Below, one piece after another: positions 14,918 through 22,388 of a stretch of DNA of 28,311 bases. The stretch is taken from positions 1-28,311 of the forward strand of contig JALNXE010000058.1 in NCBI GenBank assembly GCA_023230525.1. Direction: 5' to 3'. The DNA comes from Desulfobulbaceae bacterium. Its GTDB lineage: Bacteria > Desulfobacterota > Desulfobulbia > Desulfobulbales > SURF-16. The notes under the pieces were generated by a model. The model saw only the letters and a list, made by a program, of their open reading frames with translations. It was not told the origin of the DNA and did no database searches. The stretch's first letter is position 1. Each line of letters opens with the position of its first letter. The translations under genes were made by a program, and so were the position numbers.

Positions 14918-16042
14918 TCACCTCAGGCGTTTGGCGGTTTTGCGGGCGGTAATGAAGAACAGCGCCCCGGCAAGCAACAGCAGGATAAGCACATTGGGCA
15001 GCAGCAGATTCCAGACATCCCCCACCAGGAACAGGGTCTGCAGGTTGGTCACCAGATAGCGCGCCGGAATGATGTGGGTAAGGCCCCGGATGGGCAGGGG
15101 CATGGAGGCGATCTCAAAAATAAAGCCGGACAGCAGAAAGGCCGGCAGAAAGCCGGTGATCATGGCGACCTGGGCCGCGACAAACTGGTTTTTGGCCAGG
15201 GTGGAGATCAACAGCCCCTGGCCCAGGGCGGCCAGCAGAAAGGCCACCGAGGTGAGGAGCAGGGCGCCCACGGAGCCGTGGAAGGGCACCTTGAACAGGA
15301 ACACGGCAATGGCTACGCTGCCCAGCATGGCCACCATGCCCAGCAGAAAATAGGGGATGAGTTTGCCGATGATGACCTCGGCAATGCCCACCGGGGTGGC
15401 CATCAGCGCCTCCATGGTGCCCCGTTCCCACTCCCGGGACACCACCAGGGCGGTGAGCAGGGTGCCGATGATGGCCATGATGATGGCAATGGCCCCGGGC
15501 ACCAGGGAGTCGCGGCTCTCAAGCTCCGGGTTGAACCAGATGCGCGGCACCAGCCGCGGCCCGGTCACGTTGCTGTTGCCTTGTTTCAGCTGCTGCAGGG
15601 TCGCCCAGGTGGAGACCACTCCCTGGGCGTAATTCTGCACATAGTTTGCCGTGTTGGTTTCACTGCCGTCGCTGATGACCTGAAGCGCAGCCGTTGTGCC
15701 GGTGGTGTGGAGCCTACGGGAGAAATCGTTGGCAATGACCACGATGCCGCGGGAGCGGCCTGCAAGCAGATCGGCCTCCAGCACCCTGGCGTCGCGGCTG
15801 ATGCGGGCCTCGAAATAGGGGCTGGCCAGAAACGAGGCGGCAAGTGAGGCTGCCTCTTCGCCGCTGTCTTCCACGGCCACGCCGATCTGCAACCGTTTGG
15901 CGTCCAGGGAAACCCCGTAGCCGAACAGAAAGAGCAGAATCATGGGCAGGACAAAGGCGATGAGCAGACTGCTCGGGTCGCGCACCACCTGCACGAACTC
16001 TTTGACGATCAGGGCCTTCATGCGGCGCAGCCGGTCTTTCAT
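14918..16042 (-). CDS. ybhS: ABC-2 type transporter permease (YbhS-like)
   Basis: 374 residues and paralogous to the next gene: FVQVVRDPSSLLIAFVLPMILLFLFGYGVS at the N-terminus, a periplasmic domain, then ALVVSREWERGTMEALMATPVGIAEVIIGKLIPYF and a series of membrane helices. The start ATG overlaps the stop of the ATPase gene (16039-16042), so translation is coupled. It should form a heterodimeric channel with the YbhR-like permease, energised by the double ATPase. Confidence 0.93.
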   Translation of the reverse strand: MKDRLRRMKALIVKEFVQVVRDPSSLLIAFVLPMILLFLFGYGVSLDAKRLQIGVAVEDSGEEAASLAASFLASPYFEARISRDARVLEADLLAGRSRGIVVIANDFSRRLHTTGTTAALQVISDGSETNTANYVQNYAQGVVSTWATLQQLKQGNSNVTGPRLVPRIWFNPELESRDSLVPGAIAIIMAIIGTLLTALVVSREWERGTMEALMATPVGIAEVIIGKLIPYFLLGMVAMLGSVAIAVFLFKVPFHGSVGALLLTSVAFLLAALGQGLLISTLAKNQFVAAQVAMITGFLPAFLLSGFIFEIASMPLPIRGLTHIIPARYLVTNLQTLFLVGDVWNLLLPNVLILLLLAGALFFITARKTAKRLR

Positions 16043-17775
16043 GCCGCCTCCCTGGATTTGTCATCCCAGCGGTGGAGCAGTTCGATAAAGGCATCCTCCA
16101 GGGTGGGATCGGGCAGCTGCGCGTTCGCGGTGCTGCCCTTGAGTTCGTCCGGCGTGCCGGCGGCGATCATCTGGCCGCGGTAGATGAGGCCGATGCGGTC
16201 GCAGTACTCGGCCTCGTCCATGAAATGGGTGGTCACCAGCACCGTTACCCCGCGTTCCACCAGGCCGTTGATGTGGGTCCAGAATTCCCGGCGGGTGAGG
16301 GGATCGACCCCGGAGGTGGGTTCATCGAGAAACAGCACGGCCGGCTCGTGCATCACGGCGCAGCTGAGCGCCAGGCGCTGCTTGAAACCAAGGGGCAGCT
16401 CCCTGGCCGCCACTTTCAGATGGGGGCCGAGATTGAAGATGTCGATCATGCGTGCCACGGTCTCTTTCTGCTTTGCCCCAGCCAGGCCATAAACCCCGGA
16501 AAAGAATTCCAGGTTCTGGCGGGCGGAGAGATCCCCGTACAGGGAAAATTTCTGGGCCATGTAGCCCAGGCGGGAGCGGGCCTGGCCAGGGGCCTGCTGC
16601 AGGTCCAGGCCCACCACCCGGCCGATGCCGGCCGAGGGACGCAGCAGACCGCACATCATTTTAAAGGTGGTAGATTTCCCGGCGCCGTTGGGGCCGAGCA
16701 GGCCGAAGATCTCACCCCGCTTGATGGCAAAGGTGATATCCCGGGCCGCGGTGAAATCGCCGAAGCGCTTGGTCAGTCCCTGGGCCTCCACCGTTATCAG
16801 TCCGTCATCCTTGACCTGTGCCATGGCGGCGGCCAGCACCGAGGTGCCGCCGGGGCCGCCGCCCAGGATATCCACAAAGGCATCCTCAAAGCGCGGGGCA
16901 ACCGCTGCCAATTTGGCCTCGGGACCGGCGGATAGAGCCGCCAGCTCCGGCGGGGAAGCACCATTGCGCAAGACGATGCGCACATTCTCGCCCTGGACGA
17001 TGCCATCCTGCACCTCCTGCCGCTGCAGGGCGTTGGCCAGGACCAGGCGCCGGTTGCCGCTCATGTTGCGGATCTGGAAGCAGCGGCCAATGACCCGTTT
17101 GGTCAACTCCCGGGGCGGACCGGCAAAGATCAGCTTGCCCTGGTTGAGCAGCAGCACCTCATCGCACTGCTCCGCCTCGTCCAGGTAGGCGGTGGACCAG
17201 ATGACCGCCATCTCCTCGTTCACCAGTTCCTGCACCATGCGCCACAGCTCCCGGCGGCTCACCGGGTCGACGCCGACACTGGGCTCATCCAGCAGCAGCA
17301 GCCGGGGTTTGCGGATCAGGGCGCAGGCGAGACCCAGTTTCTGCTTCATGCCGCCGGACAGCCGCCCGGCCAGGCGGCTCTGAAACGGCACGAGTCCGGT
17401 GAAGGCCAGCAGCCGCCCGAAGGCCTGCTGCCGGGCGCTGCCAATCACCCCCTGCAGATCCGCGTACAGGCGCAGGTTCTGCATGACGGACAGATCCTCG
17501 TACAGGCCGAATTTCTGCGGCATGTAGCCGATGATCCGGTGCAGCTCGGTGGGTTCCCTGCGGGTGTCCAGGCCGAAGATGCTGATGCTGCCCCTGCCGG
17601 GGAGCAGCAGAGCGGCCATCAGGCGGATGAGGGTGGTCTTGCCCGCCCCGTCCGGCCCCACCAGACCGGTTACCGCGCCGGGACGGATGACGGCCGACAG
17701 ATCGTCGAGGGCCGGGGGCTGGCTGCTGCCGAAGGAGTAAGCCAGCCCCTGGATAACAACGGGTGCATGCTCCAT
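16039..17775 (-). CDS. ybhF: Double ATP-binding ABC transporter subunit (YbhF-like)
   Basis: 578 residues with two fused nucleotide-binding domains. Domain 1 has Walker A GPDGAGKTT (40-48), signature LSGGMKQKLGLA and Walker B LLLLDEPSVGVDP. Domain 2 has Walker A GPNGAGKST, the signature-like LPLGFKQRLALS and Walker B VLFLDEPTSGVDP, then the H-loop VTTHFMDEAEYCD. In domain 1 the switch region reads STAYLDEAEQCD, without the usual His, so that site may be catalytically weak. A linker of about 100 residues separates the halves. It provides energy for the YbhS/YbhR-like permeases encoded downstream. The gene begins 4 bp after the adaptor gene stops. Confidence 0.94.
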   Translation of the reverse strand: MEHAPVVIQGLAYSFGSSQPPALDDLSAVIRPGAVTGLVGPDGAGKTTLIRLMAALLLPGRGSISIFGLDTRREPTELHRIIGYMPQKFGLYEDLSVMQNLRLYADLQGVIGSARQQAFGRLLAFTGLVPFQSRLAGRLSGGMKQKLGLACALIRKPRLLLLDEPSVGVDPVSRRELWRMVQELVNEEMAVIWSTAYLDEAEQCDEVLLLNQGKLIFAGPPRELTKRVIGRCFQIRNMSGNRRLVLANALQRQEVQDGIVQGENVRIVLRNGASPPELAALSAGPEAKLAAVAPRFEDAFVDILGGGPGGTSVLAAAMAQVKDDGLITVEAQGLTKRFGDFTAARDITFAIKRGEIFGLLGPNGAGKSTTFKMMCGLLRPSAGIGRVVGLDLQQAPGQARSRLGYMAQKFSLYGDLSARQNLEFFSGVYGLAGAKQKETVARMIDIFNLGPHLKVAARELPLGFKQRLALSCAVMHEPAVLFLDEPTSGVDPLTRREFWTHINGLVERGVTVLVTTHFMDEAEYCDRIGLIYRGQMIAAGTPDELKGSTANAQLPDPTLEDAFIELLHRWDDKSREAA

Positions 17776-17779
17776 AAGC

Positions 17780-18787
17780 TTACTCCGAACTCTTCCGCCG
17801 CTCTTTTGCCGTGAGCCGGACCGTTACCGGCATCCCCTGGCGCAGGCCGTGATCGGGATTGTCGGCGATGATGCGCAGCTGATAGACCAGGCGGGTGCGC
17901 AGTTCTTCGGTCTGCACCGATTTCGGGGTGAATTCCGCTTCCGGGGAAATGAAGCCCACCTGCCCCTGATAGGGCCGGTCCGGGGCGGAATCGGTAAAGA
18001 CCTGGGCCGGCATGCCCGGATAGACCAGGCCCAGATCCGGTTCCTCCACATAGGCCCGGATCCACAGCGGGGTGTCCAGGGACAGGGTCAGCACGGTCTG
18101 GCCGCTGCCGACAATGGCGCCGGGTTCTTGCACCCTGGTCAGGATGATTCCCTGCTGGGGGGCCTTGATTTCGGTGTCGGCCAGCCGGGTGCCGGCGCCG
18201 GCCAGCCTTGCCTTGGCCGCGTCCAGATCGGCGCGGGCCGCCTCGATATCCTCGTTGCGGAACCCTTCCCTGGCGAGATTCAGCCCCTCCCTGGCCGTGG
18301 CCAGCCGCGCCGCGGCCTCGTCCAGGGCGGCACTGGCATTGTCAAAGGACTGCCGGGAAACCGCGCCGCTTTCGATGAGGTTTTTCAGCCGCTGGTATTC
18401 GGTTTGCAGGTTCTGCACCGAGGCCTGGCGTTCCCGCACCAACGCCTCGGCCTGGGCGATTTCCTGGGGACGGGTGCCGGCCTCCATTTTTTTCAGCACC
18501 GCGGCGGCCTGCTCCTGCTGGGCCTGGGCCAGCTGCAGCTCATCCCGGTAAGGGATATTATCCAGCCGGGCGATGATCTGGCCTGCCTGCACCCGGTCCC
18601 CCTCTTCGACCAGGACCTCGGCCAGGCGGCCGCCCACCCGGAAGCCGAGATCCACCTTGCGGATGTCCACGTTGCCGTACAGGGTCAGCTCTCCTGCCTC
18701 GGTCTTCCCGTTATGCAGGGTGCGGTAAGCGAAAACGCCGGCCGCGGCCAGCACTATCACCAGTAGGAGAATCACTCTTTTCTTCAT
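17780..18787 (-). CDS. ybhG: HlyD-family periplasmic adaptor (YbhG-like)
   Basis: 335 residues from the ATG at 18787, with AAAGGGA upstream; a TTG at 18808 would overlap the regulator gene and is less likely. N-terminal membrane anchor or uncleaved signal (ILLLVIVLAAAGVFAY), first half-barrel LTLYGNVDIRKVDLGFRVGGRLAEVLVEEGDRVQAGQIIARLD, long coiled coil (about 65-200, repeated Ala/Glu-rich helices), then LADTEIKAPQQGIILTRVQEPGAIVGSGQTVLTLS and a C-terminal barrel. Such adaptors link an inner-membrane ABC exporter to an outer-membrane channel. No outer-membrane channel gene is in this window. Confidence 0.94.
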   Translation of the reverse strand: MKKRVILLLVIVLAAAGVFAYRTLHNGKTEAGELTLYGNVDIRKVDLGFRVGGRLAEVLVEEGDRVQAGQIIARLDNIPYRDELQLAQAQQEQAAAVLKKMEAGTRPQEIAQAEALVRERQASVQNLQTEYQRLKNLIESGAVSRQSFDNASAALDEAAARLATAREGLNLAREGFRNEDIEAARADLDAAKARLAGAGTRLADTEIKAPQQGIILTRVQEPGAIVGSGQTVLTLSLDTPLWIRAYVEEPDLGLVYPGMPAQVFTDSAPDRPYQGQVGFISPEAEFTPKSVQTEELRTRLVYQLRIIADNPDHGLRQGMPVTVRLTAKERRKSSE

Positions 18788-18804
18788 ATTCGATCCCTTT
18801 CGCC

Positions 18805-19506
18805 TCAATCAGTTGCTGAACCGGACCGGTGTTGCAGGCCGAAAAGCATGGCCTCGGTCTGTTCCAGGATAATCCTGTTGATTTCCGCCGTCTCGCCCGG
18901 GCTGTAGCCCTCCAGCCCCAGACTGCGGACCAGGGTTTCCCGGGCAAAACGAAAGGCCATGATCTGGCCGATCAGCACAAAGGCGCGCAGTTGGGTCTCC
19001 CGGTCCGGCCCGTCTTGCCGCCCGGTGATCACGGCCAGCAGGGTAGCCGCCATGATCAGGATGGGCCGCATGATGCCCTCATAAATCTGGTCATAGGCGC
19101 TGCTCGGCGACATCTGCTCCCGCAGAATGATGCGGCTGAAGCGCGGCGCCTCTTTTGAGCCGACGACAAAATCGACCAGCCGGCCCAGGAATTTTTGCAG
19201 CAGTTCCTGGGCTTCGCCCGGCTCCGGTCTCCCCTGGCCGAGGCGCGCCTCGATCTCACCCAGGACCGGGTCGAGCTGGCCGCGCACCGTGGTGATGATA
19301 TGGCCGATGACCGCACCGTACAGGCCTTCCTTGCCGCCGAAATGATAGGGAATGGCGGCCAGGTTTACTTCGCCCCGGTCAGCGATCATCCGGGTGGTGG
19401 CCCCGGTGTACCCATGCTCCCCGAAGATATCCAGGCCGGCTTCGATGAGCCGGCGGCGGGTGGTGCCGGGGGCGGGCGCTGATTTTGCACGTGTCGTTTG
19501 AGCCAT
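18805..19506 (-). CDS. cecR: TetR-family repressor (CecR-like)
   Basis: 233 residues with AAAGGAGAGAG before the ATG. The HTH is at about 15-62 (RRRLIEAGLDIFGEHGYTGATTRMIADRGEVNLAAIPYHFGGKEGLYGAVI), where AIPYHFGGKE is the recognition region of the CecR/YbiH group. The C-terminal part (SPSSAYDQIYEGIMRPI, FALIGQ-like IGQIMAFRFARE) fits the DUF1956 ligand domain. It is the first gene of the efflux operon and should repress it and itself; the perfect palindrome at 19541-19560 is its probable operator. In E. coli, CecR controls ybhGFSR and affects sensitivity to cefoperazone and chloramphenicol. Confidence 0.93.
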   Translation of the reverse strand: MAQTTRAKSAPAPGTTRRRLIEAGLDIFGEHGYTGATTRMIADRGEVNLAAIPYHFGGKEGLYGAVIGHIITTVRGQLDPVLGEIEARLGQGRPEPGEAQELLQKFLGRLVDFVVGSKEAPRFSRIILREQMSPSSAYDQIYEGIMRPILIMAATLLAVITGRQDGPDRETQLRAFVLIGQIMAFRFARETLVRSLGLEGYSPGETAEINRIILEQTEAMLFGLQHRSGSATD

Positions 19507-19536
19507 AAACTCTCTCCTTTATTCATCCATGATCAG

Positions 19537-19565
19537 ACAATAATTCAATCGAATGAATTAGTCAA
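19537..19565 (-). promoter_or_regulatory. Promoter of the cecR-ybh operon
   Basis: On the minus strand TTGACT (19565-19560) and TATTGT (19542-19537) are separated by exactly 17 bp. The whole spacer is filled by the operator palindrome. Confidence 0.65.
19541..19560. promoter_or_regulatory. TetR-type operator palindrome
   Basis: TAATTCA (19541-19547) and TGAATTA (19554-19560) are perfect 7-bp inverted arms around a 6-base centre ATCGAA. The 20-bp site overlaps both promoter elements, ideal for repression by the CecR-like protein whose gene begins 31 bp further on. Confidence 0.7.
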
Positions 19566-19626
19566 ATGAGCGCATCATTTTTTTATCAGGATTACCGTGC
19601 CGGAGAGGGGATAATTGGCGGCTATC

Positions 19627-19663
19627 GGCTGCCAAGGCTGGGCAGCCAGGCAAAAGCCCAGCC
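19627..19663. terminator. Alternative GC-rich stem-loops after the DUF4350-like gene
   Basis: Two mutually exclusive perfect stems occur: GGCTGCC (19627-19633) with GGCAGCC (19641-19647), and GGCTGGGC (19636-19643) with GCCCAGCC (19656-19663). They lie about 60-95 bp past the stop at 19722 on the minus strand. There is no T-tract; they probably separate this operon from the cecR operon. Confidence 0.35.
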
Positions 19664-19721
19664 CGGCCCGAGGCGTCAGGGCCGGAGCGGGGCAGGGCGG
19701 GCAGGAAGGGCTGGGGCGCTC

Positions 19722-20501
19722 TTAGATTGATTCTCCCCTGGCGCAGAACCATGCCGCCAGGTTTCTGGCCAGGGTGAGGTTGCCGTTCTGGAGAAAGCGG
19801 TTCTGGAAAATCGCATCATCGCCGAACACGGCGAAGACGCCGGAGCCGATTCTGCCGGCCAGCACCATGGCAAAGGCCTGCACCGCGTCCTTGCCGCTGA
19901 GCCGGCCGTTCTGGTCCAGGTCAACCCAGGCCTTAGGGCTGGTGCGGGCAATGACGGTGATGTCCTTATTTTTTTCCAGCAGGGCCCAGCCGCCGTAAAT
20001 ATTGAAGCTTTTCAGCCCCAGGGTCAGGGGATGGGGAGCCAGGTCCTTGACCATGAATTCCTTGTCACTGGCGCCGAGGATATTTTCCTGTTCGGAAACA
20101 GCAAGGCTGGACATGGCGATCCCCAGCTGGGGCAGCAGCCCCATCAGCGGCTGGGAGATGTGGGCCATGATTGCCAGTTTGCCGCCATGGTAAACGAATT
20201 TCATGATGGCCAGCACCTCGGGCGGGGTGATGGGGGCAAAAGGTCCGGAGATAATGAGCACATTAACCCCCCGCAGTACGCTATCGCTGATGGGGAAGGT
20301 GGATGTTTTGATCTCGGCGCCCTGCCCGGCAAAGACCCCTGCCAGGCCGGACAGGTCCAGGGGGCGGTTTGCCTCCACCAGAAACCGCTGGCCATGGGAC
20401 TGGTCAAAAAGCACCACCGGCCCGGCCAGGGCCTGATGCGGGGCGAGAAAAAAAAGCAGGGCAACAGCGAGGGTGGCGAGTTTGCTGAGAAAGTGATTCA
20501 T
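19722..20501 (-). CDS. Secreted GATase1-like protein (DUF4350 type)
   Basis: 259 residues. A clear signal peptide, MNHFLSKLATLAVALLFFLAPHQALA, is followed by a probable cleavage before GPVVLFDQSHGQRF. The rest reads as a periplasmic alpha/beta domain of the DUF4350 or GATase1-like fold: VLIISGPFAPITPPEVLAIMKFVYHGGKLAIMAH, HPLTLGL, and a long C-terminal part with WVDLDQNGRLSGKDA (a possible calcium-binding loop) and VFAVFGDDAIFQNRFL. I see no nucleophilic Cys of true amidotransferases, so catalysis is unlikely; ligand binding is more probable. Its ATG overlaps the stop of the ParB-like gene (ATGA-type), giving a two-gene operon. Confidence 0.75.
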   Translation of the reverse strand: MNHFLSKLATLAVALLFFLAPHQALAGPVVLFDQSHGQRFLVEANRPLDLSGLAGVFAGQGAEIKTSTFPISDSVLRGVNVLIISGPFAPITPPEVLAIMKFVYHGGKLAIMAHISQPLMGLLPQLGIAMSSLAVSEQENILGASDKEFMVKDLAPHPLTLGLKSFNIYGGWALLEKNKDITVIARTSPKAWVDLDQNGRLSGKDAVQAFAMVLAGRIGSGVFAVFGDDAIFQNRFLQNGNLTLARNLAAWFCARGESI

Positions 20502-21463
20502 GGGGTGGCTTTCCTTTCTTGGCCAGGGGGGGCAAGATCCTTGATTTTTTGCCAGATCGCCAGAAATTCCTGCCGGTTGGCGCAGGAGAGGGTGAAGATG
20601 AGTTCGTCCTTTTCAAAGGAGGGGCTGTGTTCAACCCGGGCCTGGTCGGGCAGGGCAAGCCCGGCGATAAAGTGCTGGAATTCTTTTTCCGCCTGGCTGA
20701 GCCGCGGGAACCGCTCGCCGCTGAGCCATTTCATCAGGTTGGCTGTTTTCTGCGGGGAGTTTGCCTCCCCGTGATTGATGATGTCATCCACCTCCCGTTT
20801 GTGCAGCAGGGCGGAGATGGTGGTATTGTTGCGGGCCGCAAGTTCCCGGCAGGTAATGGCCAGTTTTTTCTGGTTGCCCAGGGAGAGATGCAGGGTATTG
20901 ATCACCTCAAACAGGGCCAGCCGGTCGCTGAAGGAAAGTTTCCCCAGCTCATAGGCCACCTTGTCGTCCAGTATGCCCTGGTGCAGGGCCAGGACCAGGG
21001 GTTCCTCAAGATCCAGCAGCCTGAGGTCCCGCTGAATATGATAAACGGATGGGGAAAGGCCCATGAGCGGCAGGAAGCGGGCGGCCAGTTCCTGCTCATC
21101 GATCAGGGCCAGGGCCTTGTGGAAAAAAACCGCCCGTTCAACCGGGGTCAGGGGGCGGGAAAGCAGGGCGTCTTCCAGGCAGATGGCCAGCACGTCGATC
21201 CCGTCGGTTTTTTCAGTCAGCTTGAGGCAGTCACAGGAGGCCCCGCCAAAGATCTCGATGGCGGCAAGCAGTCTTTTTTTGCCTGTCACGATGGTAAACG
21301 AGGAGGCTGATTTTTCTCTGACCACCGGCGGGTGGAGAATGCCGCAGCGTCTGACCGATTCCACCAGCGCAGCCGGGACCAGGCTGGGGAGGAAAGGCGG
21401 GACCAGGGAAAAACTGTCATCGGAAAAATCGATATGGCTGATACTGACGCGTGATATGTGCAT
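20498..21463 (-). CDS. Orphan ParB-like protein
   Basis: 321 residues with a strong AGAGGAG ribosome site. N-terminal ParB/sulfiredoxin-like domain: LVPAALVESVRRCGILHPPVVREK and FTIVTGKKRLLAAIEIFG (about 28-73), where the classical GERR motif is replaced by GKKR. A helical region with an HTH-like segment follows (LTPVERAVFFHKALAL, LMGLSPSVYHIQRDLRLLDL, about 105-155). No parA gene is adjacent, and the C-terminus lacks an obvious ParB dimerisation domain. It may therefore be a transcription regulator or a nucleoid protein rather than a partition factor. It is co-transcribed with the secreted DUF4350-type gene, an unusual pairing. Confidence 0.8.
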   Translation of the reverse strand: MHISRVSISHIDFSDDSFSLVPPFLPSLVPAALVESVRRCGILHPPVVREKSASSFTIVTGKKRLLAAIEIFGGASCDCLKLTEKTDGIDVLAICLEDALLSRPLTPVERAVFFHKALALIDEQELAARFLPLMGLSPSVYHIQRDLRLLDLEEPLVLALHQGILDDKVAYELGKLSFSDRLALFEVINTLHLSLGNQKKLAITCRELAARNNTTISALLHKREVDDIINHGEANSPQKTANLMKWLSGERFPRLSQAEKEFQHFIAGLALPDQARVEHSPSFEKDELIFTLSCANRQEFLAIWQKIKDLAPPGQERKATP

Positions 21464-21566
21464 GAAACTCCTCTTTGGCGTTGCGCTTTTTTTCCATGCT
21501 TATATACTGAAAAAGGAAAATCTCATAAAGATAATTTTTAATAACCTGGCCTGGTTCAGCTTTAAT

Positions 21567-21650
21567 GAATTCAGGATACAGGAGACAGGAGACAGAATGG
21601 TTGATTTTATTACGTTTTATTCTGGCTCCTGATTTCTGGCTGCTGAATTC
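21567..21650. repeat. 84-bp imperfect inverted repeat
   Basis: Two 32-bp arms (21567-21598 and 21619-21650) pair at 25 of 32 positions around a 20-base AT-rich loop; both ends carry perfect GAATTCAG/CTGAATTC and ACAGAAT-type/ATTCTG matches. The left arm also repeats ACAGGAG in tandem. It lies in the gap between divergent ParB-like and RibD-C genes and looks like a dispersed or MITE-like palindromic element. Confidence 0.7.
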
Positions 21651-21740
21651 TTTGGAAACAAGCTGCGGTGACCATGGGAATATCAATTTAATTTCAACAT
21701 GTTACCACAACTCAGAAAGTTGCATTAATAAGAGAGGGCC

Positions 21741-22388
21741 ATGAGGGTCATCATGATCGCCGCCATCACCCTGTGTGGCCGCATCAGTCCAGCGCCCCTG
21801 GGCAGCGGGCTGGATCGCCGCTTTCTTGAGCAGATGCGGGATGAAACGGATGCCAGCCTGCTGGGCAGCGGTACCCTGCGCCATGCTGATCCGGAGATGC
21901 GGGGCACGGGCGGCATGCTGCCGCAGCGGCTGCGCGCCTTCATCACCTGCTCCGGGGATATTCCGGTGCAGGGCAAAAAGGTCTTTGCCAGTGGTCCGGC
22001 GCCCCTGGTTTTTACCGCGGCGCAGCGCCATGACGATCTTTCGGCTCGGCTGGCGGGCAGGGCCGAGGTTGTCACACTCCCCGCGGGACCCGGCGGTTTA
22101 TCCCTTGCCGCGGCAATCGCGGAGCTTGAACGCCGGGGAGCCCGCTCCCTGCTTATTGAAGGCGGGGCCATCCTCAATTACTCCGCCCTGCGGCAGCGGG
22201 TGGTGGATGAACTGCGGGTGACGCTCACCCCGAAGCTCTCCGGCGATAAACAGGCCGCCAGCCTGGCCGATGGCCCGGCGGCGCTGGGCAGTCCCCTGCT
22301 GTCGTTGCAACTTCTCTCCTGCCGGCCCCAGCCCAGCGGGGAGATTTTTGTCCATTATCAAGTCGGTTACGAGGAGGAAAATGCATAA
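21741..22388 (+). CDS. RibD C-terminal-domain reductase
   Basis: 215 residues, about the length of stand-alone RibD_C proteins. The start ATG follows GAGAGGG. Visible marks of the fold are the N-terminal strand MRVIMIAAITLCGRIS (place of the usual SLDGR), DASLLGSGTLR (38-47), LVFTAA, and LIEGGAILNYSALRQRVVDELRVTLTPKLSGD (138-169), the NADPH-site and C-terminal signature. Members reduce ribosylaminopyrimidines in riboflavin synthesis or, in some lineages, dihydropterins; this group resembles dihydrofolate reductase in fold. It overlaps the PP-loop gene by 8 bp, and a FolE2-type cyclohydrolase follows, so a pterin or pyrimidine substrate derived from GTP is a reasonable inference. Confidence 0.85.
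   Translation: MRVIMIAAITLCGRISPAPLGSGLDRRFLEQMRDETDASLLGSGTLRHADPEMRGTGGMLPQRLRAFITCSGDIPVQGKKVFASGPAPLVFTAAQRHDDLSARLAGRAEVVTLPAGPGGLSLAAAIAELERRGARSLLIEGGAILNYSALRQRVVDELRVTLTPKLSGDKQAASLADGPAALGSPLLSLQLLSCRPQPSGEIFVHYQVGYEEENA

Noticed and set aside
13775..15847. Very long plus-strand reading frame opposite the two permease genes
   Set aside because: It is the antisense shadow of the GC-rich ybhR/ybhS-like genes; its product is low-complexity (Gly, Gln, Asp, His-rich), while the minus strand encodes clear membrane proteins.
16818..17093. Arg/Pro-rich plus-strand frames opposite the ybhF-like gene
   Set aside because: Composition is typical of out-of-frame GC-rich DNA.
16039..17775. Asp in the first Walker A (GPDGAGKTT) as an anomaly
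   Set aside because: The variable position of GxxGxGKT tolerates this, and, from memory, YbhF-type proteins often carry it.
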